Origin: Himantopus leucocephalus
Taxonomy: Eukaryota; Chordata; Aves; Charadriiformes; Recurvirostridae
Assembly: GCA_003993805.1 (NCBI GenBank)
Contig: RSEF01000019.1
Coordinates: forward strand, 5,146,117-5,210,116
Direction: 5' to 3'
Length of the DNA stretch: 64,000 nucleotides
Shown here: positions 31,906-44,329 of the stretch, piece by piece
Position numbering within the stretch: the stretch's first letter is position 1
How the letters are laid out: the number at the start of each line of letters is the position of its first letter
Made by a program: the position numbers and the translations under genes
The notes under the pieces: generated by a model
What the model was told of the DNA's origin: nothing
Databases searched by the model: none
The model's input: only the letters and a program-made list of their open reading frames with translations

Positions 31906-34900
31906 ATAGAGGAGCTGCACTTCTGTATTTAGCTCCCTATTTTGGATGAAGATGAAAATGAGCTGAACTGTGAATCCAGCTAACAATGGCCAAAAGCTCC
32001 CCGGGTGGAACAGAGAGTGATGACAATCCTCAAAATGCCTGGAGAGATCTCCTGCCAGCTGAAAGGCTTTTCTGCAAGAAAAAGGACAGCTTTAGGGAAA
32101 AAAAAAGAGAAGCCTAAACAGGAAGGAAGACTGGAAGTAAAGAAGCTGGAGAAATAGCTGAGGGAGTCCTTCCTGCCCTCCCCTATATAGCCTGCTAGAG
32201 ACTAGCACACAGGCCACTCAACAGCAACACACAAAAATGACCACTGCAGCTGCTTGTCTGGGCAAGGTTAGTTGGCATCTTAATACTAAGAAGCCTGTCA
32301 GCACTATACACAGCGAGAAAAGCAGAGATAAAGGAGAAGGTGGGTACTCGATGTGCCCTTTATGGATTATAGTTCAGTTCTACAGTTCCTGCGTCTCCAT
32401 CTTTGGGGCCAAGTGGTCACACAACCTGAAGAACTCTTGGAAATGCCTTATGCTGGGTGTGTCCAAGTTTATGAGCCATAAATGAGGCATTTCCCAGCAT
32501 TTTCCAAGTCCCTGAACTTTTTTCCATGCCACGTGGAATCCTAGTAGGCCCTGGAAGTGTTGTGCCTTGTTCAGCCTCTTTCTTCAGTGAAGACCTTCAA
32601 CATACAATGCATTGTGCCATCTTCTTCACAGATTTAGCTGCTTTTCAACTGTACTGTGAGCATACATTGTATATGTAGCGCGTGAGGCGTTTTGCACTTC
32701 TTTGGGTCTCCTGATTTGAGACCTAAACCATGACATTGGGATAGAAGGTTGTTACGGACTTATGAAGGCAAGTTTGAGTTGTGCCACCAATAACGGCTGT
32801 TGTATACATGTCTGCTTGGGAACTTTCCTCTGAGTCACTCTATGCAGGGAACAAAAAGTTATTTCCACACTCAATGGAAACAGATACACTTCAAGAAGTA
32901 GAATTACACAAGAAAGTTGCCCTTTTGGGTATTTAAGTGTGTAGAAACTTCCCAATTTCCATGAGACAAGCTAATAACCAGCAGAGCAGCACAGAACTTT
33001 GCAGCATCTCTAATGCATTTTCACTCTCCACCCCAGTCCTTTTCATTATGACCCATTTTCTTGCTTTTTTCTTCTCTTATTCCAAGTCAAAGCATTTCGA
33101 CACCCTGCCCTTTGTGAACACTGTGTGTCAGAAGATCTACAAGGATGGCAAATCGTGTTTTCTTCTGACTAATCTATGCAGGCAGCTCGACCACTTTCAT
33201 CCATAATTGGGCGCCTCTGGGATAGCGTCACAGTTACAGCGTACCACCAGTGGGTGGGTACCACTATAATGCAGCAATCCAGCAGAACTAGTGGGCACAT
33301 GCAACGTATGATAGCGGAGCTGACCTAGACCCCAGTGCACATACACCTAAAAATAGGAAGAGATCAACCTGCAGGAGATTAATTTGGTACTAGGAGAGGC
33401 CAAAAAAAAAAAAAAATCACTTTTCTTTGAAGCCAGCAAGCAAAAGTCAGACTCCATCAAAGAAGATGCACAGAAACTGCAAGAGAGCAAACCTCGATTT
33501 ACAGAAGATGACGGCTGGTATCAGAGTCTGCAGTAGTAATGGGTGTTTATGGCAGGGCTACCTTTGGCTTGGAAATGGCAACTGGTTTGTTTTGCTTGTT
33601 TGCTTTAAACCTGTATATAATCACCTTCACCTATGCTGCCTGCCATTCTAATTTGGCAAATGAGACAAATCCAGATGTTTCAGCATTGTAAAAAGGTTAA
33701 ACATAAAGCAAACCACACCTGGCTTACATAAATAGTTCTTTCAGATGCCTCAGATCTACTCATTTATTAAGACGGTTTTCTTATTTCAAAAACAAGGTTC
33801 CTCCTCCCCATCTTCTCTTGCCACGTGTGGCAACTACCCAAAAACATGAGGGAAAAAAGCAGCTTTGTTTAACACAAAACAAGCAAGCATTTGCAGTTGC
33901 CAGTTCCCCTTGTACAAACCAAGGTCTGTGTGGGATTACAGAGAGAAGGGGGGATTTATGAGGTAGGCAGGCGCTCAAAGCAGCACTAACGTGTTCTGAC
34001 ACCCTCGCTTCTGCCTCCCATATGACAGTCTTGTTTTACACTGAGATTTAAACCACTCAGGCCTTCCCCCGCATGAAGGGACACAAGCGTGCATGGCTCC
34101 CGGGCTTTTCAAAGAGCCCTGAGGTCCTGCGTAGAGGCAGCTCACCACAACTGGGTCATTTGGGATCTACCACCACAACTGAGGCAGGATGGGCTTGGTG
34201 GAAAGCAGTCCACACGTGCTGTGAGGGTGATGCAAACCAGGAGAGGTGAGCTCTGCTACGGGTCGCTCTGCTTGGAGCATGAATCAAGGGAAAAGGATGG
34301 GAAGAAAGTCAGGAAGGGCAGATTTCCACATTGCCTTTCGCCCCTCGTATCTGCTCATCCTTCTTATTTTTGGTCCTGAATAAGACTGAATGGCTTTGAA
34401 GGAAGCAGAAAGTGATCACAACCCACATGCATTAGAGCAAGAGGAATACATAAGTCCAGGATAAGTTCATTGTAACAACCAATATCACACAGCAGAGTTT
34501 ATTATTGCAAGTGCATAGGTACATGAAATAAAAGCTTTTCTTCATACCTGCAGGCTTCATCATCCAAACAATCCCTCTTTTTCCGAGTACAGTGTTCTTA
34601 AGATGGTTTAAACCCTTGTTATTTGTTATGCACCATTATAATCCCCTTCTTTAACTCTGCATTATTGGCAGGGATTTGAAGTCTGAACACGCAGCGCAGA
34701 CTTCGATGCCTTGCTAAGACATCTTGCTACTTATTAAGTAAAGACATCAGAGCAGCTGGGCCCAGACCTGTTTGTGAGGAGCCCAGTCTGGTGCCCAGAA
34801 CAGGAGACAGAGAGCTGGGACCACACGTGGGCCAAAGGAGCAGCAGCCCCACATGGCTGGAGCCAACCCTTCCCACGGCACCACGGTGTCACTGCTCCTG

Positions 34901-35819
34901 GGAGACAGGATGGGCTCAGCTCTTCAAAAAAAACCTTTTTGGTTATTTCTGAAGACAAGGAATTTTTCCCAAGGAAAGACAAGTGCCAGGAAGGAACATA
35001 GCTAATGCCAAGCAAAATTTAGCAGTAAGAAAAAGAAAAGCAGCATGTGAAATTCTAAAAATGTAGAGACAGATGTGGAACGACAGGATTTCTTCAACAA
35101 GGATATTTTTACAGTGTAATCTCTGAGGCCCCTAAACAGGAGAGCCTGTTCCCTCTCCCTGTTCACCCAACACGAGCAAAAACCACTGAAAAGTTGCCCC
35201 ACTGTCGGGGCAAAAGAGGAGAAGACAGGCCAGTTTCTCAATGTAGCAATGAATGCAGGGAAAGAGAAGGAAAAGAACAGAGATCTGGTCCACACTCAGC
35301 GCGCCACAGCCCCTTGCACAGCCCAAAGCACCGATAATTTTAAAAGCAGCAGATTCTGAGATGGCTACTAACCCCGGTAAGGAAGGTGCAAGCTCTCAGA
35401 GGAGGCAAGAGGAGAAATTACAGCCCTGCTTCAGCTGCTGGGCAAGTCCTGGGGTAAAAGCGGGAATCCTAGCACAGAGAATCCTGCTTAAAACCTGCAG
35501 AGAAACCTGGCTGGGCCACAGCGCTGACCCCCACGGAGGGCACTGCTACAAACAGCAGGGCATGCAGAGAGGCACTGCAGGGACTGCTGGCCAGGATTCC
35601 TCAGCTGATTTGCTTTTGTTTTGCGGATAAAGGAGCAGGCATTGAGGAAAGGTTTTCAAAGGCCAAATGCTTGGAGCCCAAGCTCCTTCCCTGGCCCACA
35701 AAACTATTAATTTATTTCCATTTATTGAAGAGTGCAGCCAGAGCCCCAGCTGCTGAGCGTGACCGGGAAGACGTGCATGCAGGGAGAGCTGTGGCCATCA
35801 CACACTTCTGCAGAGAAAC

Positions 35820-35890
35820 AACAGACAGAGCAGCCTTAGGGGAAGAAGAAAGGGNAACAGACAGAGCAGCCTTAGGGAAAGAAGAAAGGG
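35820..35890 (+). repeat. 35-bp tandem duplication split by an n
   Basis: Copies at 35820-35854 and 35856-35890 share 34 of 35 bases (AACAGACAGAGCAGCCTTAG is the start of each; the one difference is G versus A). A single n at 35855 sits exactly between them. Either the assembler left two overlapping contig ends unmerged, or a real tandem array was collapsed and bridged with a token gap. The second copy ends where the next, larger duplication begins. Confidence 0.9.
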
Positions 35891-36240
35891 GCTTGAGGTA
35901 CGTCCAAGGGGCTTTCTTGAGCTCTCCCTACTTTGCTTAGTAACGAGCCTCAGGTGATTTGGGGCAAGATCCATCTTTGTGATGGCCAATGAATTGCATG
36001 TCCCTGCTGGCTCCAACTGTAGAGATAATGAAAGAGTGGAGAGTGTGGGAGAAAGGGCTGCAGCNGGCTTGAGGTACGTCCAAGGGGCTTTCTTGAGCTC
36101 TCCCTACTTCGCTCAGTAACAAGCCTCAGGTGATTTGGGACAAGATCCATCTTTGTGATGGCCAATGAATTGCATGTCTCTGCTGGCTCCAACTGTAGAG
36201 ATAACACAAGAGTGGAGAGTGTGGGAGAAAGGGCTGCAGC
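35890..36240 (+). repeat. 175-bp tandem duplication split by an n
   Basis: Unit A (35890-36064) and unit B (36066-36240) are both 175 bases and align without gaps, differing at about 8 positions, seven of them transitions. A single n at 36065 separates them. About 95 percent identity is too low for two reads of one locus with sequencing error, and high for allelic variation in a slowly evolving vertebrate. Diverged tandem repeats with more copies hidden in the gap are the better reading. The unit (starting GGCTTGAGGTACGTCC, ending GGGCTGCAGC) is not a family I recognise. Confidence 0.9.
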
Positions 36241-37827
36241 TTCCCTGTCCCCCTGCCACTACAGCACTGCCTTGTTCAGTACATGGGTGCTCTGGACTAT
36301 AGCAATGAAGCAGCAAATGGTCAACCAGCTCCACTCAGCCAGCAGCTGCACCAGCGTTTGGCTGCCGGCATTTATAGACACTCAGGTTTCAGCAGGTCTC
36401 AGCAGGGAAAAGATATTGGCAATGGATGTGCAGTGACATCACCCATCCACCCACCCACAGTCCTTCCACCCCAAAGAAAGAAAGAAATTAGCAAAAAAGA
36501 CACGATCACTGTCAAAATAGGTGTTACAGCCAGAAGATGGGCACCAAACTACTAAACTCATAGTAAGATTCTGGACAAGGAATTTGCACCTGGAAACCAT
36601 GCAGGAAATCTGTGCTCAGGAGCAAGGCTGGAACTCTCTTATGGTGTCCAAGCCTCACTGCTGAGCCTGAAGTGGGGAAGGAAGGACAAACACAAAAGGC
36701 ATATTTGTGCATTCCTGTCCATCCTGATTTGATTTGGAAACTTGTCACAGCCATTAAGGGACAAACAGCAACACTGAGACTACCTGTGCAATCAGATAGG
36801 TACCTGCCAGAGTTAAGAAAACAATACGTTGCTTCATTTTATTAGTTACTTTTTTTTTTTTTTAATGAAAGCAAATTTTCAACACAGACAAGCCCAAAGT
36901 TTCCTTTGCAAACAAATGAAATGCTGGGCTCTCTGAGCCTTCAGAGACTTGTGTGTACAATTAGACTCACACTGTTGACAAAGATGTTGGACTAGGACTT
37001 TCCCAAAGAAGCTGCACATGCTGTCTTTGATTTTGCATTTATGTTCTATAGTCAAGTTACCTATATGCTTTGTTAGAAAGCAAGAACTCCACCAACATGC
37101 CTCTGATCATTTCTTGTTGCCCCAATACTGTGATATGAGTGGATCTGACTTTGTAATCTCAGCACTGTTAATACTGATTAAAAACAAATTATTACATATT
37201 TATATCAACCCTGGCAGCAGAGTCTCCCTTGTCCTTCAGCATTAGCAAGTGAAGCTCTGAAGCAGCTGATGCCCAGAAAAGCAGCTGATGTCCCTGGATA
37301 ATGGAAAGCAAAGAAGTCCCCCAAGACGGGAGGTGAGAACTGCTCCTGAAGCCAGTGCTGTTTCAGGGTGGGCAGCATCTGAACTTCTGCAGAGCTCATC
37401 TGTGCCTGTTGCTCACTCCTCTCCCAGGATGCTTTATCCTTTGGATGCAGTCATCACTGTAACACACCAGTATCACGCACAGCGGATTACAGTAATTAAA
37501 AAGCCTGCTGCAGTCTTTGCTGGAGTAGGTAGCAAGGCACAGAGATGCTGTCACATACAATTCAGTCTAGAGCAAAGTGATTGCTGTCTACAAAACTAAT
37601 ACAACAAGATGAAAGGTGCTTTGTACAGACTGAGGATTATCTCCTACTACCCAAATCCAGCACAATTTGATCAAATCCCCAGACCCTCTCTTCTTAGCAT
37701 ATCCTGGGCTATTTACATTACGTTAAGGAAAAGAAAATGTTCTTGGGAAAGACAAATAAAATCCAAACTGTACTATAATTCCAAGACCAGGTTAAAAACA
37801 CAAATAAGGAGTTTTGTAGTAGTATCA
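36241..37827. other. gene-free stretch
   Basis: No recognised exon. It opens with short plus frames over the end of the tandem repeat, has a small AAAG run at 36473-36487, a T run at 36850-36863 and ordinary AT-leaning DNA to 37.8 kb. The 114-codon frame at 37609-37953 reads in part through the antisense SINE tail and is therefore not a gene. Nothing else is identified. Confidence 0.5.
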
Positions 37828-37915
37828 GTGTGCCCTGGCCTTGATCACAGCCCTGTTGTGCTAGGTGCTATAAAAGTGTGGAGTAAGACATCCCTTGCCT
37901 CAATGACAAAAACGT
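37828..37915 (-). repeat. MIR-like SINE tail (antisense)
   Basis: TGCCCTGGCCTTGATCACAGCCCTGTTGTGCTAGGTGCTATAAAAGTGTGGAGTAAGACATCCCTTGCCTC is close to the complement of the SINE tail gcagggactgtctttttgttctgtgtttgtacagcgcctagcacaatggggtcctg. Only the 3' part is present. Orientation is minus. Confidence 0.7.
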
Positions 37916-38049
37916 CTCTTAGATCTTCTAATCCTCTCTTTGATGAGACTTGATGACGCAGCTTGACTGGAAGCCCTGTGATTTAAAGTCCTGCAGAGGG
38001 GTCTAGCCAGACAGAGTAAAGGAAAGGACCAAATAGCCCTATGAATTAT

Positions 38050-38330
38050 TTTATGAGTAAGGAAATACCGTTGAATTGTTTCCGTGAACTTGTTTAAAAT
38101 ATTTCAAGTTTACAAAAGAAAAACAATTTTTAAAGAGTAAAACTGTTGGGAAGTGATTTAATTGTTATTTTTTGAACATGAGTCCAGCAAAACATCCAGT
38201 CAAATAGATTCCTACAGAAAAGGGTAATTTTTACAGAACTGTCATTTTTCATCATTGAGAAATTCAATATTCCTTGAGAAGTCACTTCTCTTGTCAATTT
38301 TTTCACCGATGAGATAAGAAGAGTTAAAAG
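38050..38330. repeat. A/T-rich low-complexity element (weak)
   Basis: A run of words such as AAAATATTTCAAGTTT, AAACAATTTTTAAAG, TAATTTTTACAG and TCATTTTTCATCATTGAGAAATTC. Texture resembles the 40.2 and 44.4 kb elements. It may be a degenerate copy of one dispersed A/T-rich repeat or just AT-rich DNA. Confidence 0.25.
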
Positions 38331-40209
38331 CTAACTGAAAGGTAAGAACTGTCTTTCCAAAAGAGTTATCCTTTCTTCCACTGAAATTTTGATTTTAGAA
38401 GATTTCACACATTTCAAAGCTGAGAGCCGTTCTAATAACTTTTCCCCTACTCTATTTTGTTAAGTAGATAATTCTTCAAGCCAGTGACTCTTATAGTCTA
38501 TGTATGGACTTTAACACAACAGAATCCCAATTTCCAACAGTGAATTAATGTTCTGGAAGTAATTAGAAAAAGTCTTGTTTTTTAAAATCCTGATTTACAA
38601 TTGTATGGTGCTAGGGATGTTTGAACTCCATCAAGAACAAACTCTGCACCTCATTCCTCAAAAAGCAGCCCAACAGGATAAGTTTTCTCCACCCCAAGTT
38701 GAATTACTCTCTTAGTACAAAAAAAAAAAAAAATAAATTACAAGCCATCCAATGATACATCTAACACAACACATCCCAAACAGCCTTAATTCTGCCCAAG
38801 GGCACTGTTAGCCCTTCACTTTCTGTAGCTGTGGAGAAAGAACTTAAATGCAAATCGCAAAGATCTTCTACACTTATCTCCAACACAAGACCCACACAGG
38901 ACACTGCTCTTCCCATGTTCTTCCCACGCCATGGCTTCCCCCCTCAGAGAGGGTCTGCCATCGATCAAAACACAACCTGTGCTCTCAAGCGGAATGGAAG
39001 GCCTTGTGGTCAGGGTGAGACAACAGCCAGCCTTCAGGAGGCTTTTATTTAACCAGGTCCTGTTAAGTGGCTGTTTCCTGAGGTTGGAGAGGTGCTTAGG
39101 ACACACATGAGCAAGACAGATGATCAAGATCAAAGCACTGACTGCTCCGAGAGGAATGGGAGATGAAGGGATCACTTTGTCTCCTAGTTCCCAGTTGTTG
39201 TCAGCTCAGCTTTGGTCCGGGGACAGAGAGAAGGTCGTTCAGACACCATTAGATGGTGCTTTTGCTCATTTCCAGCGCTGCTGGCAGGTTTCCCAGCAGG
39301 CAGCACTCAGAGGCAGCCACACTATCAGAAGCCAGAAGAAAGCGTAGCTCAAAAACAAGGAAAAGGGCAAGGAAATTTAGTAGAAATGAAGAGGTCTGAG
39401 GAGGTGCAACATTATTAACTCCTGTTGTACCCACTCCAGACTGAACAGTCTTTGACATACGATCTCTGGGCACCTCACTTGGTTGATTTGACAAATGGCT
39501 CTCTCCAATTCTTAGAGGGGAAGAAAAATAATAAAAACCCCTACCCTTGGGTCATGCTACCCATCCAACTTATAGAAATCATTTATCATTTATCTGATAG
39601 CTTAAGCATATCTGCATAATAAGTTACACACAACCAGAGAAGCTCTCTATATTTCACAAATCCTTAGCAATGCATTTTTTAATAGAAAACATCAATCCCA
39701 AGTAGCCCGAAGGAACAATCCCTCTTTAATCATCCACCACACTGAGGACTAATTTTAGACAAAGGCTCAACGGTCCAAGTCACCTATTCCATGTAATAAT
39801 GCAGATGATTCCTAAATTCACAGGGAAAGGTTCAATCGCCTTTTCAAAGCTGGATTGCAGATCCTGCGTTAATTACTACGGGAAATTACATCTACAGTAA
39901 TACTCAGCAAGGCTTTACAATAAATGCTGTCTGATCTATTCCTGCTCAGCCTTGAACTCTTTGTGGAATATTTGTAAATGTAATGGGTACTTCATTTTCA
40001 CTACTGCTCCTGAATAATTCATATACTGGAAGATCCTTGCATGGTTCCGTGAATCAAGAGACTTGGGGTATTTTGTTCTCTATAGTTAATGGATTAAAAC
40101 AGTTTTTTTCAGCTGTGAAACCAGGTAATTTATCACCACAAAAAGAAGCATGGTTCATACATCACTGGCTCAACCTAGAAACACATCTGTGAGTATGGAT
40201 AGCAGAACT
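38331..40209. other. gene-free stretch
   Basis: AT-leaning DNA with a 16-base A-rich run near 38720-38736. Frames of 119 (minus, 38816-39175) and 75 codons (plus, 39120-39347) overlap and match nothing known. Bases 39600-39960 are AT-rich and non-repetitive, compatible with conserved non-coding DNA but with no distinctive motif cluster. No RNA gene or mobile element was recognised. Confidence 0.45.
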
Positions 40210-40595
40210 TAACAGCCAACAATTTTTAAATCATCCTATGTTGTCCGAAAAGCCAAAGAATTTGCAAAATAAAATATTTTGACTGTTCCAAGGCAGTTGT
40301 TCAGCATTTCATTTCTTTTTTTTCAGGCATTTGATTCAGACTCAACCCTTTTTTCCCCACAAAATACTACATTTTGAAACATCACTTTGAAAAGAGAAAA
40401 AGAAATAAATCAAAACTCCTTTCCATTCAGAAAATGTCATAACTGGGAGCTCCAGCACTTTCAAGATATTCCTCCCCAGCTCCCTTCCAAGCAGAATTGT
40501 CAAAATCTGTAAGATTTCCTGAGCAATTTCTGTTTCATCAAAATGACATTGTTCAAGACAAAACTGTTATGACAAAAAAAAAAAAAATCAAAACC
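40210..40595. repeat. A/T-rich low-complexity element
   Basis: The stretch is built of words such as CAAAATAAAATATTTTGACTG, CATTTTGAAACATCACTTTG, TTTCTGTTTCATCAAAATGACATTGTTC and ends in a 13-A run near 40576-40588. It strongly resembles in texture a diffuse repeat I associate with turtle and crocodilian genomes (tttcatcaaaatg / gaaaattttc). Compare 44330-44515, which shares GACAAAAATG and TTTTGA words. Class unknown. Confidence 0.4.
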
Positions 40596-42049
40596 AAAAC
40601 TCAACAAACCTGAACATCTCTGATCCAATTGTCTTTGACAAAAAGAGATGTCTCAAAGATGCAAAACCTTTCTTTGGGCGAGTCCCAGAACATCAGTATG
40701 ACACATCCAGGCTGAGCATGTAAGTTTCTCTTAGGTAACCACAAAAGAGAAATGAAAACAACCGGAACCCCAGAGACCAGAGATACCTTCAAACATGTTC
40801 AGAGTCAAGCAGAGACTTTCCTAGACTGCAATTCTTACAGCAACTTCACCATTTTAACTGAGGAAATTCCAGGTTCCAGCCTTAAAACGAGGGGACAAGA
40901 ATACTGACACCTTGTCAGCATCCCTCTCTGGAGTTGGACACTGACCTCTCTGTTCTGCACCGATGCAGGATTTGGTGTTACAGCTCCTTCTGTGGGTGTT
41001 GGTGCAATCTGCATTTAAATCTCTGTGTTCCTGTCTGCTCTCATGCCGGCAGCTCTACCCCTCACCAGGCACTAACTCTCAGTTCCCACCTGATCACTTC
41101 AATTAGAAGTGAGGAGTGCCCAGCCAAGTAAACAGCTGCATTGTCTCTATCAAATGAAGTTAATTCGTCAGAGGAAAATTCAGAACTGTTACACATTGTT
41201 GGAGTTTTTAAAAGCTGCATTTCCAAAGCTTCGTTGTGGGACACCACCTCCATTTTCTCAATGTCAGCAACAAATCTGCTCAATTCACCCATTAAAAATG
41301 ACTCCTTATGCCCCTCTGCCAAGAGAAAATGCCCATGAACTCACTTGGGGAGATCAAATCATTTTCTCTTTGGCTCAGTCATCTTCACCAGCCATAAAAA
41401 AGATTCCCCAGGCCATGTCAGACACCTCCACAACCCCTTTCCTGTAAAAGGACTGCACAGCTGAAGCTGAAGGCATAGGCACAAAGTCAATCAGGATATG
41501 CAGACAGCCCTCATTTGGAGGTAAGTTCATAATTCTGTTGATTCACAAGGCAAAGACGACTGCTGTGCTCTCCCAGAGCAGAGCTGATTCTGCAGGGATA
41601 ACGGTGGTAAAAATAGTGAAAACTGCCTCTATTTTTTTTCCACCATCAAAGCAAATGTGACTCAGATGCTTGCTGTTTGCTTTCAGAGGAAGAAAGGGTG
41701 ATTTCTACACAGTCACTTTGCTGACCTTCATCTCTCCAATGGTGCGATCTGGGGTTGCGTTTTTAAAGCGATGCTGTGTGTGCTGGGGCAGCACGGACGC
41801 TCGACCACTGAATCCCAGAGCAAGGAGGGAGATCTGAAATGGCACATTGCAATAAAGGACCTGTCAAGCCAAAAGGTGCTGCAGAGAACAAATTTTCCAT
41901 GTTGAGCATAAGAGGTCACCAGTATCGCAGGTGCCTGTGATGGAGCAGAACAGCTGCCTGTTTCCCGAATTCACAGGGCTGGGTTTACCCTTTTAACCAA
42001 ATTCCAAGCCCTTATCTTTGCCAGAAAAAAAATGTCTTTTTTGGTCCCG
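40596..42049. other. gene-free stretch with one exon-like segment
   Basis: No confirmed gene. A 226-base minus-strand segment (41090-41315) with splice-like borders is described in the findings. Plus frames of 112 and 65 codons cover the same bases, so lack of stops is not strand-specific. Bases 41450-42000 show nothing beyond a T run near 41632-41639. Confidence 0.45.
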
Positions 42050-42200
42050 CACAGATTTCCAGAGTTCAAGGGCAGAGAGGGCCTAATGTAGTGTCAAACC
42101 TCATTCTTTTATATCATAGACACCATGTTTTTCTTGCTAAGCCCTGCAACAAACCCTCCCTGAACTGATGCAGCACATCTTTAACCCACAGCAGCCAGCT
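42050..42200 (-). repeat. CR1 LINE 3' tail (antisense)
   Basis: CCAGAGTTCAAGGGCAGAGAGGGCCTAATGTAGTGTCAAACCTC followed by TATATCATAGACACCAT and CTTGCTAAGCCCTGCAACAAAC follow the complement of a CR1 tail (tttaaggccagaagggaccattatgatcatctagtctgacctcctgtataacacaggccatag ... attcctgcatcaagccc). It is diverged but in correct order over about 120 bases. Minus orientation. Confidence 0.6.
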
Positions 42201-43527
42201 TGAGCAACCTTTGTGTGAGCAGCTATCTGCCTACCAGAGAAAAATTTCCTTGCAAATCCCAAAGCCCGTGGAAAACTCACCAGATTTTGCCAGCGATAAA
42301 CAGGATAACACCTGCCCAGCAGATGCATGAAACTTGCCAAGACGGATAGCTCTAGAAAATGGAGCGCTCTGCTCCAATTTAATTAAAAAGGTATTTGGGA
42401 AAATGATAAGTGCATCACGGAGCTCAGTGCTATCTGGGGTAGACAAGGAGCTTTGCATGCTTTAAAAAGCAATTAAGACAAGACAAGAATCACCATTAGC
42501 CTAAGGGGCAAAAGCATGAAAAAGAAAACCCACAAGCTATTTTCATCCCACAGGCAAGAAAATGGGAGAAATGCCACCTCCAACCCTGTGGTCAGCATGG
42601 CTACCAGAGCATCCTCCCCTTTGAAGCCCAGGCTGAGCCTGTGTCCTCCAGAGCAGAGCTGTTCAGCGCACAGGAACACAAACAACGACCGGCTTTTTCT
42701 GATGACGCTCAGTTGTGCTCTGCTCATTGTGGGCAGCTCAGTTCAATGCATGACAGGACCATGATTTATTTACACGGTTTTGAAATTCTGGGGCCTAAAA
42801 TGACTGAATGCAGACAACAGGTTGCATGAAACAAGCAGGCAAGCAGCAAGGCATCCTTCCTCTGTCAGGCTCATTGGATGTCTCCAATTCCCTGATTCAC
42901 CTACCAGGAAGGGATGTTCATGAAGACAGACATGTCAACCCTGTCTCAGAGGGGCCAAAGAAGACTTCTGTGTGCCTCCAGTCCAGAAACAGGAATCAAT
43001 CTTCACAGCTGATACTGCTTAATCAGCAGGGACCCAAGCAACATGGGGTGCACCATGCTGATTGCCCCCTTTGCCCAAGAGCTGTTTAGCAGGTGGAGGG
43101 AAGATATTATTTTAATTTCCTTTCATTCTTTCCTGCTTTCCCCACACACCATTTCACTTTTGCTGCTCTTTTTCCTCTAGGCAGGAATTTCAAAGTAGGC
43201 GGAAAAATTGTCAGACTGGTCTGGAAAGAGAGATTTCCCAAAGGATCTGCTCCAGTTCCCCATCACCCACCCATCCAAACAGCCCTGAGCACCAGTTCAC
43301 AGTCTGGGTGTTCACTTCAAACAGGAGGCCACTGGGCCAGTTCAGGCCCCAGGTAAGCACCTTCTGCTCAAAAAAAAGAGAAGAAAAGATCCTTCAGCTG
43401 GTACAGTCTAACCCACTCCAAGCTTTTGCACCAAAACTACTTCAGTTGCTGGAGCTACGCCCCCGAACTGTAAGGGCAGCAATCTCTTTTAGTCCGAGAT
43501 AACAATACAGCATGAGATCTCAGCTCA
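42201..43527. other. gene-free stretch
   Basis: No recognised exon. Bases 42350-42480 are AT-leaning and non-repetitive (CAATTTAATTAAAAAGG near 42375). Frames of 80-93 codons on both strands from 42473 to 43356 have no known match. I see no further repeat. Confidence 0.45.
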
Positions 43528-43615
43528 CCAGACAGAAAGGGAAACTGAGGCAGAGCCATGGGCACAACCCACCTAGACTCATCTAGCAAACCAGCGGCAA
43601 AAGGAACAGCAAAGT
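43528..43615 (-). repeat. MIR-type SINE remnant (antisense)
   Basis: CACCAGACAGAAAGGGAAACTGAGGCAGAGCCATGGGCACAACCCACCTAG followed by CTAGCAAACCAGCGGCAAAAGGA follows the complement of the MIR core (cagagagggaaactgaggcacagagccatg ... cacccagcaggccagtggcagagc). The central box is well kept; the ends are lost. Confidence 0.65.
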
Positions 43616-44329
43616 CCAATATCCTACATTCATTTCAGCAGTATCTTCCCAACAGCCGCTCTGCTTGGCTGGAAAAATTAAAGCAGTGCTGGTTAAGGTT
43701 ATCATTGCGTTCTGCAGCCCGGTTTGACTCTGACAACTCAACACAGCCCTGGCAGGACTGGCAGGCAGAAGAGAAGGAAAATGTCTTCCTCCTGTCTCAA
43801 GGGAAGAGACGAGCTTGAGGGGGAACCAGAGGATTAATCTGCTACACTGAGATGCCAGGGTCATTGCTTGAATCTTTTTTGCAGGCAAAAGTGCACTCCT
43901 CAGCCTTCTATTTTGACCATTACTCATGCCTTCATCTTAGTATTTGGTTGTCCAGAACACACTTAAATACTACCAAATACTCTCTACTTACAATAAAGTG
44001 AATTTTGGCTTTTGGTTTCAATTGCACCACCATTAAATACCCAGAGCAGCCTACAGCAGACTGTAAGATGGCCCCTCCAAATGTCTGCACAGTGAGATTG
44101 CAGCTAAAGAAAACACACTAGAGCCAGAGGTAAGAATCTGAAACACTGGAGTTCCCATCTGTAGGTAGTTCTGGCTGAACATCCACATCTGCTTTCATCA
44201 TGAACATGAAATTGAAAATCTCTGAATAGAAATGCCAAGAATTCACTTTGGAAGTATGCAGCTCCTCGTTTCTGATAATTATCCAAAAAGCAGAGACATA
44301 AATAAAAATATGGTAAATGTGGTTTCCTT

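Larger units (their letters stand above)
27661..35819. other. gene-free stretch
   Basis: No recognised exon. A pyrimidine tract before 33086 (CTTTTTTCTTCTCTTATTCCAAG) precedes an open segment to about 33206, a weak splice-acceptor-like context with no known product. The stretch contains the n/poly-C gap at 28713, SINE remnants at 29655 and 31719, an 18-base-period direct repeat at 31440-31474, and AT-rich blocks at 28500-28710 and 30560-30880. Minus-strand frames at 34734-35295 overlap plus frames and match nothing. Confidence 0.5.

Noticed and set aside
33060..33206. Exon after the pyrimidine tract ending TTCCAAG
   Set aside because: About 40 residues then a stop, no recognised family and no donor; kept only as a note.
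37609..37953. 114-codon plus-strand frame as a gene
   Set aside because: Its C-terminal third is translated from an antisense SINE tail.
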